Shown here one piece after another: positions 44,373 through 53,699 of a stretch of 64,000 bases of DNA. This stretch comes from JACRLV01 sp045863555 (GTDB lineage Bacteria > Planctomycetota > Phycisphaerae > UBA1845 > Fen-1342), in contig BTUU01000011.1 of NCBI GenBank assembly GCA_045863555.1, positions 62,001-126,000 of the forward strand, given 5' to 3'. Every line of letters starts with the position of its first letter. Positions within the stretch are counted from its first letter, which is position 1. A program made the translations under genes and the position numbers. The notes below the pieces were generated by a model. That model did not search any database, was not told where the DNA came from, and worked only from the letters and a program-made list of their open reading frames with translations.

Positions 44373-44684
44373 TCACGCCCGCCAGAGTGTCTGCGGTGAT
44401 CGTTTCCGGTCGCATACGAGCAGGCCGCGGGCTTCGAGGTCGAGCTTTACGCTGGTCACGTACCACGCGAGCGCCCCGCCCCCGGGAATCCGGCCGTCGG
44501 GAAGGTGCTTCTTCGCGGCCGCGGCGAGGTCGCCGAATGCGATGGCCTTTTTCGGTCCCCTTGGGACCGCTTTCAGAATCGCCCGTTTCACGGCCGCGTA
44601 TTTTTCCGCGTCGATCGTGCGGTCTGGGCGGCCGGTGTTGGGGTTGAGCAGGAGGAAACGGTCTGCGGATCCGGCGCGCGACAT
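44373..44684 (-). CDS. Small hypothetical protein, winged-helix-like (possibly DUF6958)
   Basis: The 103-residue protein contains LLNPNTGRPDRTIDAEKYAAVKRAIL and GGGALAWYVTSVKLDLEARG, a helix-rich pattern with a likely winged-helix end. It resembles small proteins annotated as DUF6958, but I am not sure of that. It has no signal peptide. It stands between thyX and the NtrC-type regulator with gaps on both sides. The function is unknown. Confidence 0.6.
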   Translation of the reverse strand: MSRAGSADRFLLLNPNTGRPDRTIDAEKYAAVKRAILKAVPRGPKKAIAFGDLAAAAKKHLPDGRIPGGGALAWYVTSVKLDLEARGLLVCDRKRSPQTLWRA

Positions 44685-44889
44685 GAGCGGCTCCTATGGG
44701 TAGCGGGCGTAGTTCGAACTGCCGGGCGGCGCATGACCGGATTGGACGCTACCGTCAGCCCGAACGGGCAGATGATAATCGGCGTCGGACCTGCGGCGAA
44801 AGCGGTCGTCGTGCATTTCGGCGTGCCGGGAGCGGCCGCCTCGTGCGATCGGACGAGACTCGGCCAGGAAGACCAACGCGAGCCGCCCG

Positions 44890-44930
44890 AAAAACCAACT
44901 CGCCGCCGACCTCGGAGTCGACGGCGAGTT
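44890..44930 (-). terminator. Intrinsic terminator of the NtrC-type regulator gene
   Basis: On the minus strand, a 14-bp stem with one mismatch (arms 44917-44930 and 44897-44910, loop of six bases) is followed by GGTTTTT (T5 at 44894-44890). It lies about 45 bases after the regulator stop at 44977. This is a clear Rho-independent terminator. Confidence 0.85.
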
Positions 44931-44976
44931 CTGGGCTGCGTGGCGGCGCTGGGGCGCCCGGGCAAGCGATCGGCGA

Positions 44977-46347
44977 TCAGAGGAGACCGTGTTTCTGAAG
45001 CCGATAGCGGAACCGGTCGCGCGTCAATCCCAGCATCTTGGCCGCCGCGCTCTGGTTCTGGTGCGTGCGTTCGAGCGCCTGCTCCAGCAGGGTCCGTTCG
45101 AGACGCACGAGGCGGCCGAAGTCGAAACCGGCGGCGGGCAGCTCGAAGTTCTCGAAGTCGAGATCGCCCGGGCGGCGCTCGGAGCGGCCGAGGAGCAGGT
45201 CGCCGGCGCGGATCTGATCGCTCTTGCAGAGCAGGATCGCGCGTTCCATGACGTTGCGGAGTTCGCGGACGTTTCCGGGCCAGTCGTACTGTTCCAGGGC
45301 GCGATAGGCGCTTTCGTCGATGCCGATGATCTGCTTCTTGAACTCCTGGGCGAACTTCTGCGTGAAGTATTTCGCGAGCAGGCGGATGTCCTGGCCGCGC
45401 GATCGAAGCGGAGGCAGTTCGAGCGTGACGACATTCAGCCGGTAGAGCAGGTCGCTCCGGAATTTGCCTTCGGTGATCGCTTTTTCGATGTCGCGGTTCG
45501 TGGCGGCGATGACCCGGACGTCGACGGAGATTTCTCGCGTGCCGCCGACGCGCCGGAAGCGGCGCTCTTCGAGGAAGCGAAGCAGCTTGGCCTGGAGGGC
45601 GGCGGGCATGTCGCCGATTTCGTCGAGGAAGACGGATCCGCCGTCGGCGATTTCGAACAGGCCTTTCTTCTGGTTCTTGGCGTCGGTGAATGCGCCGCGC
45701 TCGTGGCCGAAGAGTTCGCTTTCGAGCAGCGTCTCGGAGAGGGCGGTGCAGGTGATGTTCACGAAAGGCCGGGCCGCCCGGTCGGAGGCGTTGTGGATCG
45801 CGCGTGCGATCACGTCCTTGCCGGTGCCGGTTTCGCCGCGCAGAAAGACGGTGGACACGCCGGTTCGGGCGATCTGGTCGACCATCTCGAGCAGGCGAAG
45901 CATGGAGGGATCCTGGCCGATGATCGGCCCGGACGCCCCGGCCTCGACGCTGCGGCGCAGCTCGCGGACTTCGCGGCGGAGCTTGGTGGTCTCGAGCGCC
46001 TTGTCGACGACGAACAGCAGGTGCTCCATCTGGAAAGGTTTGCTGATGTAGTCGTAGGCGCCGAGCTTGATCGCCTCGACGGCGGTCTCGACGGTCGAAA
46101 ACGCGGTCATCATGACGAACACGGCGTCGGTGTCGGTTTCGCGGAGCCGGCGCAGGATGTCGATGCCGGTCATGTCCGGGAGCTTGAAGTCGAGCATGAC
46201 GAGATCGAAGGACGATTCCTCGGCGGCGCGAAGGGCCGCCTCGCCGCAGTCCGCCTCGGTGACGCGGTAGCCGCGCTCCTCGAATTTCTGGCGGAGCGAC
46301 CAGCGGATGAGGCTCTCATCCTCGACGATCAGGACCCGGATGGTCAT
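44977..46347 (-). CDS. Sigma54-dependent NtrC-family response regulator
   Basis: The ATG at 46347 overlaps the kinase stop (ATGA) and gives 456 residues. Domains in order: receiver (Asp53 in MLDFKLPDM), AAA+ sigma54-activation domain and a Fis-type helix-turn-helix. Walker A is GETGTGKD (171-178). The sigma54-contact loop reads GAFTDA instead of GAFTGA, a variant known in this family. Walker B is VFLDEIGD. The C-terminus is AAKMLGLTRDRFRYRL. It should activate sigma54 promoters when phosphorylated by the adjacent globin-coupled kinase. Confidence 0.95.
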   Translation of the reverse strand: MTIRVLIVEDESLIRWSLRQKFEERGYRVTEADCGEAALRAAEESSFDLVMLDFKLPDMTGIDILRRLRETDTDAVFVMMTAFSTVETAVEAIKLGAYDYISKPFQMEHLLFVVDKALETTKLRREVRELRRSVEAGASGPIIGQDPSMLRLLEMVDQIARTGVSTVFLRGETGTGKDVIARAIHNASDRAARPFVNITCTALSETLLESELFGHERGAFTDAKNQKKGLFEIADGGSVFLDEIGDMPAALQAKLLRFLEERRFRRVGGTREISVDVRVIAATNRDIEKAITEGKFRSDLLYRLNVVTLELPPLRSRGQDIRLLAKYFTQKFAQEFKKQIIGIDESAYRALEQYDWPGNVRELRNVMERAILLCKSDQIRAGDLLLGRSERRPGDLDFENFELPAAGFDFGRLVRLERTLLEQALERTHQNQSAAAKMLGLTRDRFRYRLQKHGLL

Positions 46348-47621
46348 GCCGTCGCTCCCGGCGTGCGTTGCGACGACGGGATCCGGATGCGCACCGTCGT
46401 CCCCTTGCCCGGCGTGCTGCGAATTGACATCGTCCCTCCGTGGCCTTCCACGATCCGGGAACAGATCGACAGGCCGAGTCCCGTTCCTCTTGATTTCGTC
46501 GTAAAGAACGCTTCCATCGCGCGTCGGCATGTTTCTTCATCCATCCCGTGTCCATGGTCCTCGACTTCGATGACCAGGAATCCCTCTTCCACCTGCGCCT
46601 GGATCCGCACCGGCTTGCCGTCGGGCGAAGCGTGCGCGGCATTCAGCGCGAGGTTCATCAACACCTGTTCAATCTGATTCGCATCAAGCACGACCGGCGC
46701 CAGCGGACGCCGCGTCGCGTTGAAGAGCTTGACCCGTTTGAATTCCGCCTCTTTCTGAAGAAGCCCCACGATGCGGTCGATGAGCTGCGACACATCGGCC
46801 GTGTCGAACCGCGGCGGGGCCGGCCGCGCGTACACGAGCAGGTCCTTCACCGTTCCGTCGAGTCGGTCGATCTGGCGGAGCACTTCGTTGAGAATCGGCC
46901 GGTGCGGGTCGGCGGTCGCCATCCCGTCACGGATGACCTGCACCGCGCCGCTGATCCCCGCGAGCGGGTTCTTGATCTCGTGGGCGAGCGAGGCGGCGAG
47001 CCGCCCGATGCGGGCGAGGTGCTCCGACTGCGTGAGCCGCTCGTGCATCTGCTGCCGCTCGATGTCGCGGACGAGTTCGACGTAACTTTCCTTGTACGTC
47101 TCGAGCATGATCGCGAGTTCGATCGCGAGCAACTTGTGAACGGCAAGCAGGTCGGCCATCCGCTCGGGCGCGGTTTCGCGGACGATCGTGGCGATCTCCT
47201 GCCGGACGATTTCCATGGCGGTAAACATGTAGTGCTGCGGCAGGCCGACGCGGACGTGCATGCGGCCGATGCGCGAGCGTTCCCGGCAGTACTCGACCCC
47301 GTAGTCGCCGGCGAAGACGCCCTCCAGCCAGAGATGGAGCGAGGTTTTGAGCCGGTTGATCTGCTCGGGGCCGCTGAAGACGGCGAGCGCCGGGGGATGC
47401 TGCTCGATCTGGCCGTAGAACCGGTCGACGATCCGCCGGAAATGCGGCGCGACGACGGACCGGAGCCCGGCCAGGGTGCGCGCATCCGCGTCATCGAATC
47501 CGACGTAGCTTTTGAGTTCGTCGAGCATGCTCCCCGTCGATTCCGCGTTGCAGAGAGACGGATTGGTCTGCCCGAGCGACTGATCGCGAAACGCCTTCGC
47601 CAGGGGCGTCAGCTCTTCCAT
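46344..47621 (-). CDS. Globin-coupled sensor histidine kinase (protoglobin domain)
   Basis: The start at 47621 has GGAG five bases upstream; in-frame GTG 47684 and ATG 47648 lack good sites. The 425-residue kinase has an N-terminal protoglobin-type domain (about 35-180). Its probable proximal His122 lies in RIGRMHVRVGLP. HisKA follows with the phospho-acceptor His214 in LAHEIKNPL, then the ATPase boxes NQIEQVLMNLALNAAHAS, DHGHGM and TGLGLSI. No membrane segment is present. It is likely a cytoplasmic haem-based sensor of O2, CO or NO. Its partner overlaps it directly. Confidence 0.9.
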   Translation of the reverse strand: MEELTPLAKAFRDQSLGQTNPSLCNAESTGSMLDELKSYVGFDDADARTLAGLRSVVAPHFRRIVDRFYGQIEQHPPALAVFSGPEQINRLKTSLHLWLEGVFAGDYGVEYCRERSRIGRMHVRVGLPQHYMFTAMEIVRQEIATIVRETAPERMADLLAVHKLLAIELAIMLETYKESYVELVRDIERQQMHERLTQSEHLARIGRLAASLAHEIKNPLAGISGAVQVIRDGMATADPHRPILNEVLRQIDRLDGTVKDLLVYARPAPPRFDTADVSQLIDRIVGLLQKEAEFKRVKLFNATRRPLAPVVLDANQIEQVLMNLALNAAHASPDGKPVRIQAQVEEGFLVIEVEDHGHGMDEETCRRAMEAFFTTKSRGTGLGLSICSRIVEGHGGTMSIRSTPGKGTTVRIRIPSSQRTPGATA

Positions 47622-47951
47622 GATGTCTCCGAATGAGACGTTCCGCATGCACGCGTCTTCTGCAAGCGGCGCGCCAAGTGACACAGCCTCTTTAACTAGC
47701 GGCCTCCGATCATTTTATGACCAACGTCTGGTATGGTACGGGCGGCGAGAGCGCGAATTCACACGCGGTTGTGGAAAATCGCGCACCTGGGCTGGTGGGG
47801 ACGGGGTTGGGCGTTCTCGCGCCCGTCGGTTGGACCTCCCGAACAATTCGAGCGATGTAACTCTCTATTACGAATCAAGTTACAGAATTTGCTTGCATCA
47901 TTGATACTTATGTGATATCATTCTGGTAACAACCTGAAAGAGGGCACGACC
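47622..47951. other. 330-bp divergent regulatory region
   Basis: This region separates the kinase and SPFH genes and is noticeably AT-richer near 47860-47930. A possible pair TTGCTT and TGATAT (18-base spacing) lies before the SPFH gene. I looked for a sigma54 -24/-12 element and found none with correct spacing. No open frame here looks like a gene. Confidence 0.45.
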
Positions 47952-48827
47952 ATGCAAACACGAGAGATCGAGAAGACGACCTTCAGCGGCTGGATGATGC
48001 TGGGCATTTTGCTCGCTGCGGGCCTGGCACTCGGCTGGGTCGGGTATCTGACGATTGAAGCCCGCAACGTGGTTCCGATCGTCGGCTGGGCGCTGGCGAC
48101 ACTCGTATGGGTGGTGCTGACGGCGGGTTTCTTCACGCTTCAGCCGAATCAGGCGGCCGTCCTGATCCTCTTCGGGCGGTACTCGGGGACGGATCGGACG
48201 AGCGGGTTCCGGTGGGCGAATCCGTTCTTCACGAAGGAAAAGCTGTCGCTCCGGGCGCGCAACCTGAACATGCAGACGATCAAGGTGAACGACCACCGGG
48301 GAAATCCGGTGGAGATCGCGGCGGTGGTCGTGTGGCGCGTGCACGATACGGCCCAGGCGAAGTTCGACGTGGAGAATTTCGAGCAGTTTGTCTCGGTGCA
48401 GAGCGAGGCGGCGCTCCGGCACCTGGCGAGCGCGTATCCGTATGACTCGACCGACGAGCACGTTCAGAGCCTGCGCGGCAGCATGGACGAGGTTTCGCAG
48501 GCGCTGCTGCGGGAGCTCCAGGATCGCGTTGCGAAGGCCGGCGTGGTCATCGATGACGCGCGGCTGAGCCACCTGGCGTATGCGCCGGAGATCGCGGGCG
48601 CGATGCTCCAGCGGCAGCAGGCGGAGGCGATTGTCGCGGCCCGGACCCGGATCGTGGACGGGGCGGTGGGGATCGTCGAGATGGCGCTGGCGAAGCTCCA
48701 GTCGAGCTCGATGGTGGCGCTGGACGACGAGCGCAAGGCCGCGATGGTGAACAACCTGCTGGTGGTTCTGTGCGGCGACAAGGCGGCGCACCCGGTCGTC
48801 CACGCGGGCACGCTCTACAACGGCTGA
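47952..48827 (+). CDS. SPFH/band 7 membrane protein
   Basis: The 291-residue protein starts at ATG with GAGGG upstream. Two hydrophobic segments (about 14-34 and 43-60) anchor it. An SPFH domain follows: LQPNQAAVLILFGRYSGTDR, IKVNDHRGNPVEIAAVVVWRV and FVSVQSEAALRHLASAYPYD. A helical region is rich in Ala/Glu/Arg (QRQQAEAIVAARTRIVDGAV). It belongs to the stomatin/prohibitin superfamily of membrane-microdomain scaffolds. The next gene encodes an Arc-like protein, a pairing seen in other bacteria. Confidence 0.93.
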   Translation: MQTREIEKTTFSGWMMLGILLAAGLALGWVGYLTIEARNVVPIVGWALATLVWVVLTAGFFTLQPNQAAVLILFGRYSGTDRTSGFRWANPFFTKEKLSLRARNLNMQTIKVNDHRGNPVEIAAVVVWRVHDTAQAKFDVENFEQFVSVQSEAALRHLASAYPYDSTDEHVQSLRGSMDEVSQALLRELQDRVAKAGVVIDDARLSHLAYAPEIAGAMLQRQQAEAIVAARTRIVDGAVGIVEMALAKLQSSSMVALDDERKAAMVNNLLVVLCGDKAAHPVVHAGTLYNG

Positions 48828-48888
48828 AGACCCCACAGGCGGGCGGCGCGGGCACGGTGTCCGCGCCGCACCGCAATCCGAGGAGATC

Positions 48889-49113
48889 ATGGCGGAGCGA
48901 AAGCCATACCTGCTGCGGCTGCCGGCGGATGTCGCCGATGCGATGCAGCGCTGGGCCCGCGACGAGCTGCGCAGCCTGAACGCGCAGATCGAATTCGTCC
49001 TGCGGGATGCGCTGCGGCGGCGGGGGCGGATACCGGCGGACGGCCCGCGGACCGGCGAGGGGCCGCCCGCGGCGACGGGCGGTGAGCCGGAGGACGCCGC
49101 GGACGACGGATAA
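48889..49113 (+). CDS. Arc-like ribbon-helix-helix DNA-binding protein
   Basis: This 74-residue protein begins with KPYLLRLPADVADAMQRWARDELRSLNAQIEFVLRDALR. That is the Arc family ribbon-helix-helix pattern (RLP, then two helices with LNAQIEFVL). A disordered Pro/Gly/Glu tail follows. GAGGAG lies before the ATG. It lies 61 bases after the SPFH gene, and the two probably form one transcript. It may regulate that operon. Confidence 0.85.
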   Translation: MAERKPYLLRLPADVADAMQRWARDELRSLNAQIEFVLRDALRRRGRIPADGPRTGEGPPAATGGEPEDAADDG

Positions 49114-49253
49114 TCGCGGCGGGCGTCCCCTTAGGCCTTCCGCCGGTTGGCCCCCGGCGGGCGCTGAGTCGGCGGAGGGCGCGCGGCACGGCCGTTGCCA
49201 GCCCGCTCAGCAGGGGTCGAAGGGGGATAGAATGGAGTAGAGGAGGCGCCGCT

Positions 49254-50288
49254 ATGAAACCGCCATTCCTTCGCGAGTTCTTCGCATTTTCCGACTGGGC
49301 AAATAACCGACTGATGCAGCTCTCGGCAGGGCTGCCCGACCGCGATCTCGACCGTCCCTTCGAGATGGGGCCCGGATCGCTGCGAAAGACGCTGAATCAC
49401 CTGTGGGCCGCCGAGCGGGTCTGGTTCGATCGCTGGAAGGGCTCCGCGGAGCCGTTCTACCGTGCCGAGCCGTGCCGCGGGCCGCTGTCGGGGCTCGCCG
49501 ACGATTTCCGCGCGCTCGCCCTGGAGCGGAACGAGTTCCTGGCGTCGAAAACCGCGGCCGATCTGGATGAGCGCGTCCGCTACCGCAGCCTGCGCGGCGA
49601 CGCGTACGAGCATCGACTGGGAGAGCTTGCGCTGCACGTCTGCAACCACGGCGTGCACCACCGCGCGCAGGCGATCAACATGCTCCGGCACCTGGGCGTC
49701 GAGTTGCCCAGGCCGGGACTGGATTACATCTTCATGCGGCTCGAGATGGGCCCGACGGCCGCGCCGCCGGCGCTGGATCGGGCGAGCCTGAAGACGTACT
49801 TCCACTACTCGGATTGGGCCCGGCACCGCATCTACGCCAGCGCGGCGCATCTGTCAGATGTCCAGCTCGATCGCACGTTTCAGTTGGGCGTGGGATCGAT
49901 CCGGCGCACGCTGATGCACATCCGGTTCGCGGAGCAGTGGTGGCTGGACAATTGGGTGCTTGGGCCGGGGAATCCGTTCCCCGAGACGCCGGAGACGACG
50001 TCCATCGCGGACCTGACGCAGTTGTTCGATGAGACCGTTGCCGCGAGGAATGCGTTCATCGACCGGATCAGCGACGAGGACCTGCTGAAGCCCGTGCACG
50101 CAATCCCCCGGCCGGATGTCGAGCGCGTCTTCCCGCTCGGCGTGACGATGCTGCAACTCTGCTGTCATGGGACGCACCACCGGGCGCAGTGCCTGAACAT
50201 GCTGCGGCACGTCGGGGCGACGGCGCCGCCGCTGGATGTCGCCGTGCTGCTGCGCGAGGCGAACCCGGTGCCGATTGAGCATGCGTAG
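49254..50288 (+). CDS. Double DinB-family protein
   Basis: The 344-residue protein holds two copies of a DinB four-helix bundle. Copy 1 (about 1-160) begins FLREFFAFSDWANNRLM and ends HVCNHGVHHRAQAINMLRHLG. Copy 2 (about 180-335) begins YFHYSDWARHRIYASA and ends CCHGTHHRAQCLNMLRHVG. Each has the H...HHRAQ metal ligands plus a central His. The fold is shared with bacillithiol transferases and DNA-damage-inducible proteins. GAGGAGG lies before the ATG and TAGAAT at 49228-49233. Confidence 0.9.
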   Translation: MKPPFLREFFAFSDWANNRLMQLSAGLPDRDLDRPFEMGPGSLRKTLNHLWAAERVWFDRWKGSAEPFYRAEPCRGPLSGLADDFRALALERNEFLASKTAADLDERVRYRSLRGDAYEHRLGELALHVCNHGVHHRAQAINMLRHLGVELPRPGLDYIFMRLEMGPTAAPPALDRASLKTYFHYSDWARHRIYASAAHLSDVQLDRTFQLGVGSIRRTLMHIRFAEQWWLDNWVLGPGNPFPETPETTSIADLTQLFDETVAARNAFIDRISDEDLLKPVHAIPRPDVERVFPLGVTMLQLCCHGTHHRAQCLNMLRHVGATAPPLDVAVLLREANPVPIEHA

Positions 50289-50293
50289 CGGTG

Positions 50294-50671
50294 TCAGTCG
50301 GCCGCAGCGCCGCTGAACGTCGCTCCGCATTCGGGGCAGGCTGCGACGTCGGCAGCGCGCGGGTAGCCGCACGATTCGCAGCGGACTTCCTCGCGCAGGA
50401 GCGAGATGAGGGTTCGATCGACTCGCTGAAATCGCCAGCGAAAGAGCAAGCTGACAAATATCGCACCGGCGGCCATGTTTGTGATCCACTCGTAGTCCCG
50501 CATCGCGGGCCAGGTCTTCTTGATGAACCAGTTTGCCATGCCGCCGATGATGCCCACAAGAATGATCGCCAGCAGCAACCGCCGAATCGAAATGGACCGC
50601 CGGGCGGCGCTGCGCAGCAGGCGTGACCGCACCGCTTCGTCATCGATTCCACGCAGTCGATCGAGGGCCAT
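50294..50671 (-). CDS. Two-pass membrane protein with C-terminal zinc ribbon
   Basis: The 125-residue protein has two transmembrane segments (about 32-49 and 65-80). It ends in a CESCGYPRAADVAACPECG zinc ribbon. The pattern suggests a small membrane protein with a cytoplasmic metal-binding knuckle. It lies 6 bases after the TPR lipoprotein gene and is the last gene of the PP2C operon. The function is not known. Confidence 0.75.
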   Translation of the reverse strand: MALDRLRGIDDEAVRSRLLRSAARRSISIRRLLLAIILVGIIGGMANWFIKKTWPAMRDYEWITNMAAGAIFVSLLFRWRFQRVDRTLISLLREEVRCESCGYPRAADVAACPECGATFSGAAAD

Positions 50672-50677
50672 GCCGCC

Positions 50678-52162
50678 TCAATCCGGCGAGGCCGGGCTGT
50701 TCTCGGTGAACGGGAGACGTTCACGGTAGAAGCTGGCGAGGTCCGGCTTTCCCCACGCCTCATACATCTCCGCGCAGAGCCGGATGGCGCGGTAGGCGTC
50801 GGTGTCGGGGCCGCGATAGGTGATGAGGATTCTCGCCCCGTAGGCCATATCCTCCTCGGCTTCGTCGAAGCGACCCTGGCGCATGCGCGTCTCGCCGAGC
50901 AGTGCCCGCGCCAGGCCGGTCTTCCAGTTCATCTCGCCGGCGGCGCGGCGCAGCGCATCCGCGGCGGTTTCGAGAATCGGTTCGGCCGCGAGGTGGTCGC
51001 CTTCATCGATCGTGATCCAGCCGAGGATGGTCTTGGCGAATGCGTCCGCCTCGATCTCGACGGGGCGCGCCGGCGCAGCGGCAAAAACCGCGAGCGCCTG
51101 ATCCACGGCGTCGTGTGCCAGGGCGTAGTTTTTCAGCCGGCGGTGCACATCGGCGAGTTCGGCGAGGCTCGCTGACCGTACGACGCGGGCGGCCGGCGCG
51201 TCAGCGACCGGTGCGGCCGTCGCCCCTTCGAGCACCCTCTGGGCCTCGTCGAACCGACCTTCCCGGATCAGGCCGTGCGCGCGGCGGCAGCGCGCGAGTT
51301 CGATGGCCCACGGGCGGCGCGGGCCCGGGCGCTGCTCGGCGGCGCGAACCCACTCCTCGGCGAGCGCGCCGGCCTCGTCAAATCGCCGTCGCCCTTCCAG
51401 GAGGTTCACGGCCGTCTCGACCGTCTCGGCGACTTCGGCGTCATCGGCGGCGCGGGTGGCGAGAAGGATGCGGGCCGCCGCCGCGAATTCGTCGGGCGTA
51501 CGATTGACCTTGTCCATGATCCGCTGCCACACGGTGGCCCTGACGGCGAGGGCCGCGCCCATGCGCCACGAATCGGCCAGATTCGCACCCTCGAGCAGGC
51601 GGATGGCGGATTCCGCCGCGACCTCCGCGCCGAGCGTATCGCCGGACCAGAGCGCGACGCGGGCGCGGACGCGCTCCAGCATGGCGGCCGAGGCAGGATC
51701 GGTCGCCGGCGTCCATGGCGCGGCCGACGCGACATGCGCGGCGGCCTCGTCGAGTCGGAGCGCGGCGACGTCGCACTCGGCCAGGACGCGCCAGGCGCGT
51801 GCGAGCGCGGCGTCGCGAACGGGATCCGCGGCGGCGGAGCCGAGGGCGTTGATCGCGCTTCGCGCGGCCGATGCGGCGTCGTCGCGTTCGCGCAGCGCCA
51901 GGAGCGCCTCCGCCCGCAGTGACGCGACGACGCCGGGGTTCTCGCCCCCGACCGCGAGCGGGTCGAGTACGGCGAGCGCGGCGGCGTTCTCACCGAGATC
52001 GAGCGCTCGTCGCACGGCCTCGACGGACGCAGGGGATTCCGCGGATGTCGGCGGGCTAGGCGCGGGGCCGCCGGAATCGCCGGTCGCGGAAGGCCCCGGC
52101 GATGCCTGCCGGCAGGCCGTGAGCGTCAAGATTGCGAGCGACGCGAAAAGAACTCGATACAT
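50678..52162 (-). CDS. TPR-rich lipoprotein
   Basis: The 494-residue protein has a lipoprotein signal (FASLAILTLTAC) and then about ten helical TPR-like repeats, such as LDLGENAAALAVLDPLAVGG, HDAVDQALAVF and GRFDEAEEDMAYGARILI. It is very rich in Ala and Asp. It probably acts as a periplasmic or membrane-bound scaffold. It lies 4 bases after the PP2C gene, so the phosphatase and this protein are expressed together. Confidence 0.8.
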   Translation of the reverse strand: MYRVLFASLAILTLTACRQASPGPSATGDSGGPAPSPPTSAESPASVEAVRRALDLGENAAALAVLDPLAVGGENPGVVASLRAEALLALRERDDAASAARSAINALGSAAADPVRDAALARAWRVLAECDVAALRLDEAAAHVASAAPWTPATDPASAAMLERVRARVALWSGDTLGAEVAAESAIRLLEGANLADSWRMGAALAVRATVWQRIMDKVNRTPDEFAAAARILLATRAADDAEVAETVETAVNLLEGRRRFDEAGALAEEWVRAAEQRPGPRRPWAIELARCRRAHGLIREGRFDEAQRVLEGATAAPVADAPAARVVRSASLAELADVHRRLKNYALAHDAVDQALAVFAAAPARPVEIEADAFAKTILGWITIDEGDHLAAEPILETAADALRRAAGEMNWKTGLARALLGETRMRQGRFDEAEEDMAYGARILITYRGPDTDAYRAIRLCAEMYEAWGKPDLASFYRERLPFTENSPASPD

Positions 52163-52166
52163 GGCA

Positions 52167-53465
52167 TTACTCGAACGCGAGCGCGACGAGCGTGCGGTCG
52201 TCGGCGGGCGGCGCCCCGTTGGAAAAGCGGTTCAGACTGTCGAAGACGGACGAGATGAGGCCCTCGGCGGTGCGGCGGCAGCAGGTCAGGGCGGCGTCGA
52301 GCCCTTCCGTTCCGAACATGCGGCGCTGCGTGTCGAATGTCTCCGTGATCCCGTCGGTGTAGAGCAGGATCCGGTCGCCGGGCGACATCGTGACCGAGAC
52401 CTCGGCGGCGGAAAACGGCGTCGTGATCGAAAGCGGCATCCCGTCCGAGTCCATCAGCGGAATGATCGCCTGATCGGCCGCGCGAAGCCAGCGCGGCGGA
52501 TTGTGTCCGGCGGAAGCGTAGCGCAGCTCGCGCGTCGCCGGATCGTAGATCGCCAGGAAGGCGGTCACGAACTGCCCCGTGGCGATCGATCGGAGCAGCT
52601 CGTCGTTCAGGTAACTGAGCACGGCCGAGGGTGAGAATGTCGCGTTCTTGCAGCCGCTCAGCGGCGCCTGGAGGAGGGCGTGCACGACGGCCATCATCAC
52701 GGCGGCAGCCGCACCGTGGCCGCTGACGTCGGCGATGATGAAGCCCCAGCGGCCGTCGCCGAGGGGGAAGGCGTTGTAATAGTCTCCGCCCGCGCGAGTG
52801 CTCGTCTCGTAGTGCGCGGCCAGGCGGACGCCGGGAATCTCGGGCATGCGGCGCGGGAGCAGTTCACGCTGCACCTCGCCGACGGCGCGGAGTTCGCGGT
52901 CGAGCGTCTCGCGGGCGCGCTCCAGCTCGGTCGCGAGCACGAGGTTGCCCGTGGCGCGGCCGATCAGGTTGGTCGTCAGGACGAGGGTTGCGAGTTCATC
53001 GAGCGTGAACGACGACGGCTCGCGGCGCAGGAGGATCACCATGTAGGTGGGCTCGCCGCGGTCGAAGATGGGGGCCGCGGCGAGGGAGCGCATGCCGTCG
53101 GCGTACGGCGCGAACGGGTCGTCGGGCGGCAGTTCGAGTTCGTCGACCTTGAGCGGCCGGCCGGCGATGGCGAGTTGGGGCAGCATCCCGGAGTCGACGA
53201 TGGGCAACCGTTGCGGCTCTTCCCAGGGATTAATGACCTCGGGCCAGAGTGTGGCGCGGGTGATGCGCACGGCCGAACCGTTGAGGCCGCGGCGGCTGAG
53301 CGAGAGCATGGCGTCGCCGTGGACGACGAAGTGGGAGCGGGCGCGGTAGCGCTCGAGCATGTCGTGGGCGTCGCGCGCGAGGCTGACCTCGCGGACCATC
53401 TCGACATACTCGCGGAGCCGCTGACCGGCCGTGATGTCTCTGGGTACGACGGATTGCGCGATCAT
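52167..53465 (-). CDS. GAF-like plus PP2C (SpoIIE/RsbU-type) serine phosphatase
   Basis: The 432-residue protein has an N-terminal GAF-like sensor (about 20-190). A short coiled coil with RELLPRRMPEIPGVRLA follows, then a SpoIIE-type PP2C domain (about 215-432). Metal-binding acids are in AGGDYYNAFPLGDGRWG, IADVSGHGAAAA, LLYTDGITETFD and PADDRTLVALA. Such enzymes dephosphorylate anti-anti-sigma factors in partner-switching systems. No anti-sigma gene is adjacent. AAAGGGA lies before the ATG. Confidence 0.92.
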   Translation of the reverse strand: MIAQSVVPRDITAGQRLREYVEMVREVSLARDAHDMLERYRARSHFVVHGDAMLSLSRRGLNGSAVRITRATLWPEVINPWEEPQRLPIVDSGMLPQLAIAGRPLKVDELELPPDDPFAPYADGMRSLAAAPIFDRGEPTYMVILLRREPSSFTLDELATLVLTTNLIGRATGNLVLATELERARETLDRELRAVGEVQRELLPRRMPEIPGVRLAAHYETSTRAGGDYYNAFPLGDGRWGFIIADVSGHGAAAAVMMAVVHALLQAPLSGCKNATFSPSAVLSYLNDELLRSIATGQFVTAFLAIYDPATRELRYASAGHNPPRWLRAADQAIIPLMDSDGMPLSITTPFSAAEVSVTMSPGDRILLYTDGITETFDTQRRMFGTEGLDAALTCCRRTAEGLISSVFDSLNRFSNGAPPADDRTLVALAFE

Positions 53466-53699
53466 GGCGTCCCTTTCCGGCCCTGCGGAACCGATACGCG
53501 AGATGATAGGCCGAAGGTCGCGGGCGGGGGACGCGCGGGTGAACGGGCGTCGGCTTGATATCGTTTTTTTCTATGAATGAACTCGTTCGGCTCTATTTGT
53601 CAATCTGTCGCCCGGATGAGATAGTCATCGTGGATCAGCCGGGCCGGGGGAGGCACTCGCGCGCCGGTCCGATTTTCCGACGGGTAATTGGAGGCGTGC

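Noticed and set aside
47622..47951. Sigma54 -24/-12 promoter for the SPFH gene
   Set aside because: The best GG...GC match has nine instead of ten bases between the elements and covers the start codon.
49140..49160. CCGCCGG/CCGGCGG hairpin after the Arc-like gene
   Set aside because: The stem is only 7 bp in GC-rich sequence and has no T-run. It is not a convincing terminator.
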